Shown here: piece after piece, positions 8,801-17,588 of the stretch | How positions within the stretch are numbered: the stretch's first letter is position 1 | Layout of the letters: each line of letters starts with the position of its first letter | Source: Clostridiales bacterium | Lineage (GTDB): Bacteria; Bacillota; Clostridia; Oscillospirales; Oscillospiraceae | Length of the DNA stretch: 33,819 nt | Direction of reading: 5' to 3' | Assembly: GCA_021203325.1 (NCBI GenBank) | Contig: JAJQBL010000029.1 | Location: 29,895 to 63,713 of the forward strand | The notes under the pieces: generated by a model | Told to the model about the DNA's origin: nothing | The model's input: the letters and a program-made list of their open reading frames with translations, nothing else | Database searches by the model: none | Made by a program: the position numbers and the translations under genes

Positions 8801-9487
8801 TCAGTAGCGCCGCACCAGCTCGGAGACCAGCCGGATGGAGCGCTCCGCCGCCCTGGCCGCAAACTGGTTGTAGTCCGCCGGGGAGTTGCCGGAGGCGTCG
8901 TCGGAGATGGCCCGAATCACCACGCAGGGCACCTGATTCACATAGCAGACCTGGGCGATGCTGCCCCCCTCCATCTCGGCGGCGATGCCCCCGAAGACGG
9001 TGCGGATGCGCACTTTCTCCCCGTCGGTATGAACAAACTGGTCGCCGCTGGCGATGGTGCCGGTTTCGGTGTGAAAGCCCTGTTCCGCCGCGATCTCCTC
9101 CGCCAGAGAGACCAGCCTGGGATGGCAGGGCAGATGGATGACGTTGATGCCGGACAGCAGGCCCGGCGGGTCGCCGATGGCGGAGGTGTCCATATCGTGC
9201 TGCACCAGGTCGGAGGCGATGGCGATGTCCTGAATCCCGATGTTGGGGGAGAGGGTACCCGCCACGCCGGTGTTGATGACGGCCTCCACCGGATAGCTTA
9301 GCACCATGGTCTGGGCGCAGATGGCGGCGAACACCTTGCCGATGCCGCAGACCGCCAGCACCACGTCCACCCCGTGGAGGCGTCCGCTGGTGTATTCAAT
9401 GCCGCTGATGGTGCGGGAGACGGGGGCCTCCAGCATAGCGCGGAGGCCGTCGATCTCGATCTGCATTGCGCCGATGATACCGATCAT
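8801..9487 (-). CDS. mtnN: 5'-methylthioadenosine/S-adenosylhomocysteine nucleosidase
   Basis: MIGIIGAMQIEIDGLRAML, VINTGVAGTLS, FGGIAAEMEGGSIAQVCYVNQVPCVVIRAISDDAS signatures. Confidence 0.95.
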   Translation of the reverse strand: MIGIIGAMQIEIDGLRAMLEAPVSRTISGIEYTSGRLHGVDVVLAVCGIGKVFAAICAQTMVLSYPVEAVINTGVAGTLSPNIGIQDIAIASDLVQHDMDTSAIGDPPGLLSGINVIHLPCHPRLVSLAEEIAAEQGFHTETGTIASGDQFVHTDGEKVRIRTVFGGIAAEMEGGSIAQVCYVNQVPCVVIRAISDDASGNSPADYNQFAARAAERSIRLVSELVRRY

Positions 9488-9494
9488 AGTTGGG

Positions 9495-9965
9495 TCACTC
9501 CTTCTGATATTGAAAGTCGATGGGCTGCGCGGCGCGGAGTGTGTCCAGATAGGCCCGGCACAGGGTTTTGGCGGACTGCAAATTCAGGTTGCGGTAGTTG
9601 CCGCACTCCTTCCGGGACGCGCCGAACACGGGGCCATCGTAGTCCAAAATCTGCTGCAGGGTGTCCAGCACGGCCTGCAATACCCGTTCCTGGCTGACGC
9701 TGCTGCGCACCAGCAGGTAGAACCCGGTCTGGCACCCCATGGGGCCGAAGTACAGCACGGAGGGGGCGATCTCGGAATTCCGGATGAAGGTGGCGAACAT
9801 ATGCTCCACGGAGTGCATGGTGCAGTTATCCATATACACCCCGGCGTTGGGGGTGCAGGTGCGCAGGTCGTAGGTGATGACGTCCCCGTCGATGCGGGAA
9901 ATATAAATGCCCGGCTTCAGCAGGTCATGGTCCACGGTGAAGCTGGCAATGCGGTGGATAGGCAT
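9495..9965 (-). CDS. luxS: S-ribosylhomocysteine lyase
   Basis: SFTVDHDLLKPGIYISR, HSVEHMFATFIRNS, FGPMGCQTGFYL, ECGNYRNLNL: LuxS signatures. Confidence 0.96.
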   Translation of the reverse strand: MPIHRIASFTVDHDLLKPGIYISRIDGDVITYDLRTCTPNAGVYMDNCTMHSVEHMFATFIRNSEIAPSVLYFGPMGCQTGFYLLVRSSVSQERVLQAVLDTLQQILDYDGPVFGASRKECGNYRNLNLQSAKTLCRAYLDTLRAAQPIDFQYQKE

Positions 9966-9997
9966 GGGGAAGGCGCTCCTTTTCGCTGATTTTCTTT

Positions 9998-10026
9998 AGT
10001 ATAGCACAGCCGCCGGGGGGTGACAA
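9998..10026 (-). promoter_or_regulatory. Promoter for luxS operon
   Basis: Minus strand TTGTCA - 17 bp - TATACT with extended TGC upstream of the -10. Confidence 0.75.
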
Positions 10027-10115
10027 CCCTGCCGGCCGGGAAAAAAGCGGTGGAAAACCCCCGCCGGTATGCTACAATGGAGGCCAATGAAGCAAAGGAC
10101 AGGGAGATTGTGCCG

Positions 10116-10784
10116 ATGGAAACGGTGGAACATCTGGGCCGCTATACCCTGCGCCAGCGGGACGGCCTGCCGAAGCTGGGGACGGATGCGGTGCGGCTGG
10201 CCCGGTTCGCTACCCTCCGCAGCGGCTGGCGGGTGCTGGATCTGGGCTGCGGCGTGGGGGTGCTGCCCCTGCTGCTGGCGGAGCGGGCGGACGGCCTGAC
10301 GCTGGACGGCATTGAGTGCGTCCCGGAGGCGGCGGCGCTGGCCGGGGAAAACCTCCGGGCAAACGGCCTGGCCGGAACGATCGTGCAGGGCGACCTGCGG
10401 GAGCCGGGCTGGCTGACCGAGGGGCACTACGACCTTGTCATCTCCAACCCGCCCTACTTTGCCCCTGGGACGGGCTATGTGGCCACGGGGAATCGGGGCA
10501 TTGCCCGGACGGAGCTTTACTGCACCTTGCCGGAGCTGTGTCAGGCGGCGGGGAGGCGGCTGAAAACCGGCGGGCGGCTGGCGGTCTGCCTCCGTCCGGA
10601 GCGGCTGGCGGACCTGTTCGAGGCCATGCGGGGGGGGGCGTCCATTGAACCAAAGCGGCTGCAGCTGGTGCAGTCCGCCCCCGGCCGCAGCCCGCGGCTG
10701 GCCCTGGCGGAAGGGGTCCGACAGGGCGGCAGGGGGCTGACGGTGGAGCCGGTCTTGCTGTTAAACGAGGAAACTGGAGGGTAA
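10116..10784 (+). CDS. trmN6: tRNA1(Val) (adenine(37)-N6)-methyltransferase family
   Basis: METVEHLGRYTLRQRDGLPKLGTDAVRLARFA, LDLGCGVGVLPLLL, VISNPPYF; RBS AGGGAG before ATG 10116 (the upstream 10020 start is unlikely). Confidence 0.88.
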   Translation: METVEHLGRYTLRQRDGLPKLGTDAVRLARFATLRSGWRVLDLGCGVGVLPLLLAERADGLTLDGIECVPEAAALAGENLRANGLAGTIVQGDLREPGWLTEGHYDLVISNPPYFAPGTGYVATGNRGIARTELYCTLPELCQAAGRRLKTGGRLAVCLRPERLADLFEAMRGGASIEPKRLQLVQSAPGRSPRLALAEGVRQGGRGLTVEPVLLLNEETGG

Positions 10785-10786
10785 TT

Positions 10787-11638
10787 ATGGCAGGAACACT
10801 CTATCTGGTGCCGACGCCCATCGGCAACCTGGGGGACATCAGCCCCCGCATGGCGGACACGCTGAGGGAGGCGGACTTCATCGCGGCGGAGGACACCCGG
10901 GTCTCCCTGAAGCTGCTGAACCATCTGGATATTCACAAGCCGCTGGTCAGCTACTACCGCCACAATGTGGACACCAGCGGCCCCGCCATTGTGAACCGGC
11001 TGCTGGAAGGGGAGAGCTGCGCACTGGTCACCGACGCAGGCACCCCGGCCATCAGCGACCCGGGAGAAGATCTGGTGCGGCTGTGCGCCGAGGCGGGCAT
11101 TCCAGTGGTGGCCATTCCCGGCCCCTGCGCCCTGGTGACGGCATTGGCGGTCTCCGGCCTGCCCACGGGCCGGTTCACTTTTGAGGGCTTTCTGGCCACG
11201 AACAAAAAGAACCGGAGGGCACACCTGGATGCCCTCCGGGGAGAAGTCCGCACGATGATTTTTTACGAAGCGCCCCACAAGCTCTGCGCCACCCTCAGCG
11301 ATTTACAGGAGACCTTCGGCCCACAGCGGCGGGTGGCCCTGTGCCGGGAGCTGACCAAGCTCCACGAGGAGGTGCGCCGCACCACCTTGGGGGAGGCCTG
11401 CGCCTGGTACCGGGAGAATCCGCCCAGGGGGGAGTTTGTGCTGGTGGTGGAGGGGGCCGAAGCGCCGGAGGAGGCCCCTCCGCTGACATTGGAGGAGGGA
11501 GCCGCACGGGTGCGCCGGCTCCAGGAGACTCAGGGCCTGCGCTTAAAAGATGCCGCCCGTCAGGTGGCCCAGGAGAGCGGCCTGCCGAAGAACGAGCTGT
11601 ATCAGGCGGCGCTGGCCCGGAAGGACGCGGAGGGATGA
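10787..11638 (+). CDS. rsmI: 16S rRNA (cytidine(1402)-2'-O)-methyltransferase
   Basis: MAGTLYLVPTPIGNLGDISPRM...AAEDTRVSLKLLNHL...VTDAGTPAISDPG: RsmI signatures. Confidence 0.96.
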   Translation: MAGTLYLVPTPIGNLGDISPRMADTLREADFIAAEDTRVSLKLLNHLDIHKPLVSYYRHNVDTSGPAIVNRLLEGESCALVTDAGTPAISDPGEDLVRLCAEAGIPVVAIPGPCALVTALAVSGLPTGRFTFEGFLATNKKNRRAHLDALRGEVRTMIFYEAPHKLCATLSDLQETFGPQRRVALCRELTKLHEEVRRTTLGEACAWYRENPPRGEFVLVVEGAEAPEEAPPLTLEEGAARVRRLQETQGLRLKDAARQVAQESGLPKNELYQAALARKDAEG

Positions 11639-11660
11639 CCTCCGCGTCTCCGGTTACCGA

Positions 11661-13400
11661 TTACCGGTCACAGACCGATTCGATCCAGTCGCAGACCTCA
11701 CCGGCGTAGTCCGCCTCACAGTGGGGCTGATCCCACACCAGGGCGTAGTCCACCGGCTTTCCGGCGTTGGCCAGCTTCAGCGCCAGCGTCATGCTGATGG
11801 AGAAGGAGGTATCGGCGTCGCTGGCACCCACACGGATGCGGTAGAACTTGGCCTGGTCGCAGGGCTCCTCAGTGCCGATGTAGTTCATCGGGTTGTTAAG
11901 GTACTTCCGCTGGGCCAGCGCTTCGTCCTGGACGTCTGTGGCATAACCGGCATAGTAGCGCCCGTACTCCTCCGGGAACTGCTCCGCCAGGGCGGCGATG
12001 AGGGGGGCAACCGTATCGTCAAAGTGGAAGGTGGGCTGGGTGGCTGTGCCGTACACCTTGTTCTCGCCGCTGTCGCAGTTCAGGGTGTCGAAGGCGGTGC
12101 AGGGCTTCATGCGGCGGCGATGGCTCAGCACATAGCTGTCCAGGTCGGAGACAGTGGCCTGCTGACCGTCCCAGGAGAGCCAGGCAGTCTTGTCCTTGCC
12201 CTGGAGGGTGACGGTGGCGGGGACGAAGGGAGGAGGCGCGGGAACGCCCTTAGGCGGACGGGTCAGCATATCGCCCAGGGAGGGGGGCTTCATGGGCAAA
12301 TCCCCCTCAGGGCCGCCCACAGGAGGCTTGTTCAGGGCGACGCCGGGACCGGCATGGCCCTGCATCAGGTCGGCGTCGTCCGGCTCCTTGTCGCCGCCCA
12401 CGGGGGCGGGGGCCTCATAGGTGTAGTTTCCGCTGAGATAGTCCTCCGGGGTGTACTGCTCCGGCAGTTCGCCCTTGCCCAGCTTGATCAGGTACTTGGT
12501 GGCGGAGGCGTTCAGCTGCTCCATCAGGTAGTCATAGGCGCTGCCGCTCCGGCCGTCGGGGTTCAGGACGATGGCCTCGCCGGTGGCGGGGTGGCGCAGG
12601 TTCAGGCCGTTGAAGTACCGGATATAGGCGTCTTTCAGCTGGCCGGACAGCGCCTCCTGGAAGGGGGTCATGGTACCGGCAGGGCCGGCAGGGGAGGGCT
12701 CGTTCTCCTTATCGGCGGAGAACATCCACTCATAGGCCAGGTCAGCGTGCTCCAGGTCGGTGATGGGGCAATAGATCTGGGCAGCGTACACATCGTCCCG
12801 CTCATCCATAAAGGCTCCGGCCTCTTCCAGATAGGCGTCATAGTTTTTGCTGTTGCCGGTGACGGCCAGCAGGGTGGACATGGCCCCGCCTGCGCTCCAG
12901 CCCACGGAGACGATCTTCTCCAGGTCGCCGGGGAGGGACTGGGCGTTGTGCCGCAGGAAGCGGATGACCATTTTCAGGTCCACCAGGTTGATGGGGGCCT
13001 TGCCGCAGAGGGTGCCGTTCTCGTCCCTGGACTCGTTGCCCCGGTTGCCACAGGTGACGTAGACGAAGCCCCGCTCCAGATACTGGGGGCCGAAGCAGCG
13101 GGGGCCGCCCAGCCACATATGGGGCATCTGCATATAACCGGCGGAGTTGTTGTTCAGGATGACGGGGGCGGTGGCGGCGGTGTAGCCGTTCATGGTGCCG
13201 GTGGGGTCGATGACGCCGCCCTCCTTCATGTAGGGGGCGGGGACGAAGATGCTGAGCCGCTGGAACTTGGGCGTGGTGGCCTTCAGGGTGTACAGCACAT
13301 CCTCCAGGCACCAGCACTGATAGGTGTCGTCAAAGAACCACTGGTTCTGCACCTCGGTCAGCTCCAGGGTTTTGTTGATGATGGGGATCATTTGTTTCAT
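11661..13400 (-). CDS. Tannase-like (subtype B) alpha/beta hydrolase
   Basis: GWSAGG nucleophile elbow, CPITDLEHADLAYEWMF, RRRMKPCTAFDTLNCDSGENKVYG, FYRIRVGASDADTSF, DYALVWDQPH: matches remembered lactobacillal tannase motifs. Confidence 0.85.
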   Translation of the reverse strand: MKQMIPIINKTLELTEVQNQWFFDDTYQCWCLEDVLYTLKATTPKFQRLSIFVPAPYMKEGGVIDPTGTMNGYTAATAPVILNNNSAGYMQMPHMWLGGPRCFGPQYLERGFVYVTCGNRGNESRDENGTLCGKAPINLVDLKMVIRFLRHNAQSLPGDLEKIVSVGWSAGGAMSTLLAVTGNSKNYDAYLEEAGAFMDERDDVYAAQIYCPITDLEHADLAYEWMFSADKENEPSPAGPAGTMTPFQEALSGQLKDAYIRYFNGLNLRHPATGEAIVLNPDGRSGSAYDYLMEQLNASATKYLIKLGKGELPEQYTPEDYLSGNYTYEAPAPVGGDKEPDDADLMQGHAGPGVALNKPPVGGPEGDLPMKPPSLGDMLTRPPKGVPAPPPFVPATVTLQGKDKTAWLSWDGQQATVSDLDSYVLSHRRRMKPCTAFDTLNCDSGENKVYGTATQPTFHFDDTVAPLIAALAEQFPEEYGRYYAGYATDVQDEALAQRKYLNNPMNYIGTEEPCDQAKFYRIRVGASDADTSFSISMTLALKLANAGKPVDYALVWDQPHCEADYAGEVCDWIESVCDR

Positions 13401-13432
13401 TGCGTTACCTCCATTTTATGTGATGTGGCTCA

Positions 13433-13456
13433 CCCGGAGCCCCGCAGGGCTCCGGG
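13433..13456. repeat. Intercistronic GC-rich hairpin between the lipoprotein esterase and the tannase-like gene
   Basis: CCCGGAGCCC (13433-13442) CGCA GGGCTCCGGG (13447-13456). Confidence 0.75.
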
Positions 13457-13516
13457 CTTTGTGTTGACGGTTACAGACAGGGTTGGAGCATGGCTCAGAC
13501 GACCCGACACGCCGGT

Positions 13517-14923
13517 TCAGCTGAGGGCGTCGGTCAGGAAGGCGAACACCTGCGCCAGATTCTCGTCGGTATAGAACAGGTCGTCCTCATGCTCGGCGCC
13601 TTCGATCAGGCCGAAGGTCACATTGTCGCTGCCGATGACCTCTGCCAGCTTTTCGGCAAAGTTCTGGGACTGGGTATAGGGCACGCTGGTGTCGGAGTCG
13701 CCGACCTGAATCCAGGCGCAGAGGGTATAGTCCTCCGGCAGCTGGTCTACATAGGTGTACCACCAGGTGGTGTAGGTGAATTCCTCATCCTCACCGATGG
13801 CCTGGCCCACAAAGGCGCTCTCAAAGGAGGAGTCAGAGGAGTAGGTGGTGCCCTCGATGCCCAGGGCGGCATACTCGTCGTCCATGGTGTAGAATTCCAC
13901 AGGGCCGTAGAAGTCCACCAGGACGGTTACGGAGGAGGAATACTCCAGGTTGTCGGTCACATCACCGTCCAGGGCTTCTACCTCCGGCGTCAGGGCGGTC
14001 ATCAGGGACAGGTAAGCGCCTGCACTCTCACCCCAAATCACGACCTGATCCGGGTCGATGCCGTACAGCTCTGCGTTGGCCCGCAGATACCGCACCGCCG
14101 CCTTGACATCAGACAGTGCACCGGGGAATGTTGCTTCATCAGACTTCCGGTAGTCCACAGAGGCCACCACATAGCCGTTGGCCACGCCGGCCTCAATGAC
14201 GGGCTGAATGATGTCCATGGTCTGGTCGCCAAACTTGAAGCCGCCGCCGTGTACCACGACGATGACGGGGTCGGAGCCGGTGGCGTTTTCAGGCAGATAG
14301 ATGTCCATCACCTGAGCGTCCGAGTTGGAGGCGTAGGAGACGGCGGGGTAGTCCGCGTTTTCGGAGCCGGTGCTGGTGGTTTCCACAGATGCGGTGTCTC
14401 CGCTGTCGGCGTTGGCGGGGGCAAAGGTGCCGTCGCTCATCACGGCGTAGTCGCAGGTGTAGCTCTCGTCAAACATGGAGGAAAGGGTCATGTTGCCGTT
14501 GTCGGACTCCACCAACGTAACCGTGTACAGGCCGTCTGCATAGCTCCAGGTGACAGTATAAGTGGTGTCACCCATGAGGTCATTCGGCTCGAACATGGTG
14601 CCCTCGCCCTCACCGGTGAAGGTCAGCTCCCAGGTCGTAGTAAACCCGTAGGCTTCATTGACCTCGTCATAGGTATAGGTGTTGCCGACCACGTCCTCCG
14701 GCAGCACGTCGCTGGTGAGGGTAGCGGTGCTTTCCGCCTCTGCCTCGCTGTCAGCGGGTTCTGCTTCCACGTCTGCGCTCACAGACGCCTCCGCCTCCGT
14801 CTGGCTTTCCTCAGCGGAGGAGCTTTCCCCGGAGGAGGAACTGCTGGAGGCGTCGGAACCGCCGCAGGCGGCAAGACTCAGGCACAGAGCGAATGCCAGA
14901 ATCAGAGCAATCCATTTTTTCAT
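13517..14923 (-). CDS. Predicted lipoprotein with BD-FAE-type alpha/beta hydrolase (esterase) domain
   Basis: Lipobox LCLSLAACGG, Ser/Glu-rich linker, VHGGGFKFGDQ oxyanion motif and GESAGAYLS nucleophile elbow. Confidence 0.88.
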   Translation of the reverse strand: MKKWIALILAFALCLSLAACGGSDASSSSSSGESSSAEESQTEAEASVSADVEAEPADSEAEAESTATLTSDVLPEDVVGNTYTYDEVNEAYGFTTTWELTFTGEGEGTMFEPNDLMGDTTYTVTWSYADGLYTVTLVESDNGNMTLSSMFDESYTCDYAVMSDGTFAPANADSGDTASVETTSTGSENADYPAVSYASNSDAQVMDIYLPENATGSDPVIVVVHGGGFKFGDQTMDIIQPVIEAGVANGYVVASVDYRKSDEATFPGALSDVKAAVRYLRANAELYGIDPDQVVIWGESAGAYLSLMTALTPEVEALDGDVTDNLEYSSSVTVLVDFYGPVEFYTMDDEYAALGIEGTTYSSDSSFESAFVGQAIGEDEEFTYTTWWYTYVDQLPEDYTLCAWIQVGDSDTSVPYTQSQNFAEKLAEVIGSDNVTFGLIEGAEHEDDLFYTDENLAQVFAFLTDALS

Positions 14924-14954
14924 GGTAATCTTCTCCTCCTTATTTTAGCATCCT

Positions 14955-15911
14955 TTACAGCGTTTTGTCCAGCCATGTCCACAGAACATTCATATTCCAC
15001 TCGCTGGAATACTCCTTGTCCTCATGGTCGGCGTTGGGCAGGGGGACGAACTCCACCCGGCCCTGGCCCAGCTTCTGATAGATGGCGTTGACGAAGTTGA
15101 CGCTCTGCATAAAGGGCACCAGCTTATCCACACAGCCGTGCTCCACCAGCATGGGGGCCATGTTCTCATTGATGTAGGTGGCGGGATTTGCCTTGGCAAG
15201 CCACTCGTCGGACAGGCCGGGCAGCGCGCCGCCCATGTAGCTGCTCTCGGCGGACTGGGGGGTGTCATGGTCCACAAAGCTGACGCCGTTGGCTCTGGCC
15301 TGGTCGTCCATGGTGCGGAAGTCCATGGGGCCGAACTGGTCGATGCAGGCCTGCACGGTGCAGTCCGTGTCAAAGGTCATGCCCTCCTCGCCGGGGAACT
15401 GGCCGTTGGGGATGTTCATGCCCATGATGGCGGACAGGTTGCCGCCGGCGCTGCCCCCCAGGGCGCAGATGCGGTTGGGGTCGATGGCGTACTGCGCGGC
15501 ATTTTTCCGCAGGAACCGGAACGCCTCCCGGCAGTCCAGCACGGCGGCGGGGAAGATTGCCTCACTGCTGAGGCGGTACTCCACCGAGGCGATGGCGTAG
15601 CCGTGGGCCAGCCCTTTCAGGTAGGTGTCCATATGGTCGTCCCGCTTGTCGCCCATGCCGAAGCCGCCGCCGTGGAGATGCACCACCAGCGGGAAGGGCC
15701 CCTCGCCCTCCTCCGGGAGATAGAGGTCCAGTCGCTGGGCCGGGGACTGGTCAGCATAGGGGACGTCCAGAAACTTCCGTTTCACCCAGCTGATGTCGGC
15801 CATTTTCATTTCCATGGCCGGTGCGCCGCCTTCAGCGGGGGCGTCAAAGCGCAGGGAGCCTTCCAGCTTGTCATAGTCCTCCAGACTAAAGGGCTTATTT
15901 TCCAGACTCAT
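14955..15911 (-). CDS. BD-FAE-type alpha/beta hydrolase (esterase)
   Basis: HLHGGGFGMGDKRDDH, LGGSAGGNLSAIMGM, C-terminal DHED. Confidence 0.9.
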   Translation of the reverse strand: MSLENKPFSLEDYDKLEGSLRFDAPAEGGAPAMEMKMADISWVKRKFLDVPYADQSPAQRLDLYLPEEGEGPFPLVVHLHGGGFGMGDKRDDHMDTYLKGLAHGYAIASVEYRLSSEAIFPAAVLDCREAFRFLRKNAAQYAIDPNRICALGGSAGGNLSAIMGMNIPNGQFPGEEGMTFDTDCTVQACIDQFGPMDFRTMDDQARANGVSFVDHDTPQSAESSYMGGALPGLSDEWLAKANPATYINENMAPMLVEHGCVDKLVPFMQSVNFVNAIYQKLGQGRVEFVPLPNADHEDKEYSSEWNMNVLWTWLDKTL

Positions 15912-15924
15912 TTTAAACCATCCT

Positions 15925-15976
15925 TTCTAAAAAGAAAACCGGGACAGCCGAGAAACAACACCTCCGCTGTCCCGGT
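15925..15976 (-). terminator. Intrinsic terminator/attenuator between transporter and esterase genes
   Basis: Minus strand ACCGGGACAGC-N17-GCTGTCCCGGTTTTCTTTTTAG: 11-bp stem plus T-rich tail, ending about 15 nt before the esterase start codon. Confidence 0.75.
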
Positions 15977-16024
15977 AAGGGAGTGAAAAGTTTACTTATG
16001 CACAGTGATGAGTGATAAGGTTGA

Positions 16025-17383
16025 TTACTGGTTGTTGGCAGGCTGATCCTTCATAGCGTTGGCCTCACGGAACTGAGGAGCATACTTCTCCACGTCGGTG
16101 AGCAGCACCAGGACGAGGATAATCACACCGATGATAGCGCCCACAAAGGTGTAATCAAACTGAATGGCGCTGACAACGGCATCAGACTGGGCCTCCAGAG
16201 AGGCATTGTAGCCCACAGCAGCCAGAACCCAGGCGCACATGGCGGAGCCGAAGCCCATACCGATTTTGGAGCCGATGGACTGGGCGGAGGAGATCAGGCC
16301 CTCGGAACGGACGCCATACTTCCAGTAACCATATTCCACCACATCAGGCACGAAGGCAAATACGGCACTCAGCAGAGGACCTGCGCCCAGAGCGCGGATG
16401 ACCACGCCGATGACCACCAGAGTGGTATTGGTGCCGGCAAAGCCGCAAATCAGGAAGCCAATAATCAGCAGGACGGCACCCATGGTCAGATAAGCCCGCT
16501 TGGACCACCGCTTGGAGATAGCGGGCATCAGGAACAGGATGATGATGCCAGGAGCCTGGCCTGCCGTCATCAGAGTAGACATAAACATGGCGTCGCCGAT
16601 CACATAGGAGGCGTAATAGCTCTGAGCGGCAATCGCGTTGGCGTTCATCAGCAGGGAGAAGATGCCAATCAGCAGAAGCAGCCAGAAGTACTTGTTCTTC
16701 ATGACAGCGGGGAACTGCTGCTTCAGGGAGGGCTGCTCGCCCTGAACCTGGTCTGCATCCACTTCTTCGGGCTTCATCTCCTTATTCACCAGACCCGAGA
16801 TGAGGATCAGGACACCAGCGACCAAACCCAGGATAATGCTGGCCCAGTGCCAGCCAAATGCCAACACCAGAGGGGTGATAGAGGAACCTGCGATCAGACC
16901 GATGACGCTGTTGCCCACAGCGGAGAAGGTGGCCAGCATGGTGTTGTCATCCCGGTCACGGGTCATCAGGGGCAGCATAGCTGTGTTGGCAATGCCGAAG
17001 ATGGTGTAGACGATGACGGACATGAAGATGTAGGTGGCATAGGCATAGACCAGCTTCATTCCATCGCTTGCACCAGTGGGAACGTGCATCAGCAACACGA
17101 TGCCGAGGAAGGTGAGAGGGCCGGACAGAATCAGCCAGGGACGGGCCTTGCCCCATTTGGTGTTGGTTTTGTCCACGATAGCGCCCATGATCAGGTCGCT
17201 GACGCCGTCAAAGATACGGCAGACCACGAACATGGTGCCGATGGCCGCCGCGCCGATCAGCGCGGTGTCCGTGTAGTAGCTCAGCAGGAACGCTGCGCCG
17301 ATCTGGCTAAAGACGTTACCACCGCCGGTGCCAAGGCCGTAGATTGTTTTCCGCCAAAGTGGAACCTTTTTGTTTTCCTTCAT
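16025..17383 (-). CDS. MFS transporter of the glycoside-pentoside-hexuronide (GPH) type
   Basis: MKENKKVPLWRKTIYGLGTGGGNVFSQIGAAFLLSYYTD..., RIFDGVSDLIMGAIVDKTNTKWGKARPWLI (GPH signature); strong RBS AAGGAGG upstream of ATG 17383. Confidence 0.9.
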   Translation of the reverse strand: MKENKKVPLWRKTIYGLGTGGGNVFSQIGAAFLLSYYTDTALIGAAAIGTMFVVCRIFDGVSDLIMGAIVDKTNTKWGKARPWLILSGPLTFLGIVLLMHVPTGASDGMKLVYAYATYIFMSVIVYTIFGIANTAMLPLMTRDRDDNTMLATFSAVGNSVIGLIAGSSITPLVLAFGWHWASIILGLVAGVLILISGLVNKEMKPEEVDADQVQGEQPSLKQQFPAVMKNKYFWLLLLIGIFSLLMNANAIAAQSYYASYVIGDAMFMSTLMTAGQAPGIIILFLMPAISKRWSKRAYLTMGAVLLIIGFLICGFAGTNTTLVVIGVVIRALGAGPLLSAVFAFVPDVVEYGYWKYGVRSEGLISSAQSIGSKIGMGFGSAMCAWVLAAVGYNASLEAQSDAVVSAIQFDYTFVGAIIGVIILVLVLLTDVEKYAPQFREANAMKDQPANNQ

Positions 17384-17504
17384 ATAGAGAGACCTCCTTT
17401 TTTTGTGATACCCTTTGACCGGCTGGCGCTGTAGATGGCCTTGCCGCACCGTTTATTCCGGCGCTCCGGCAACCTTTGACAGCCGGTTTTTGTATCTGTT
17501 TCAT

Positions 17505-17533
17505 ATTATAGTTTCCAAAAACTTGACAAGCAA
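17505..17533 (-). promoter_or_regulatory. Promoter for transporter/esterase/tannase operon
   Basis: Minus strand TTGCTT (17533-17528) - 17 bp - TATAAT (17510-17505). Confidence 0.7.
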
Positions 17534-17551
17534 TTCAAAATCCAGTATAAT
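17523..17551 (+). promoter_or_regulatory. Perfect-consensus promoter for the LysR gene
   Basis: TTGACA (17523-17528) - 17 bp - TATAAT (17546-17551). Confidence 0.85.
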
Positions 17552-17588
17552 CAATTCCAGACCAGAATAAATTTGTGAGGTGTGTCAA

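Noticed and set aside
10020-10115. Longer N-terminus for trmN6 (start at 10020)
   Set aside because: The region contains a likely -10 (TACAAT at about 10073); homology-like sequence and an RBS begin at 10116.
11550-13574. 674-aa plus-strand ORF over the tannase-like gene
   Set aside because: Shadow ORF opposite a gene with recognisable catalytic motifs; no domain of its own.
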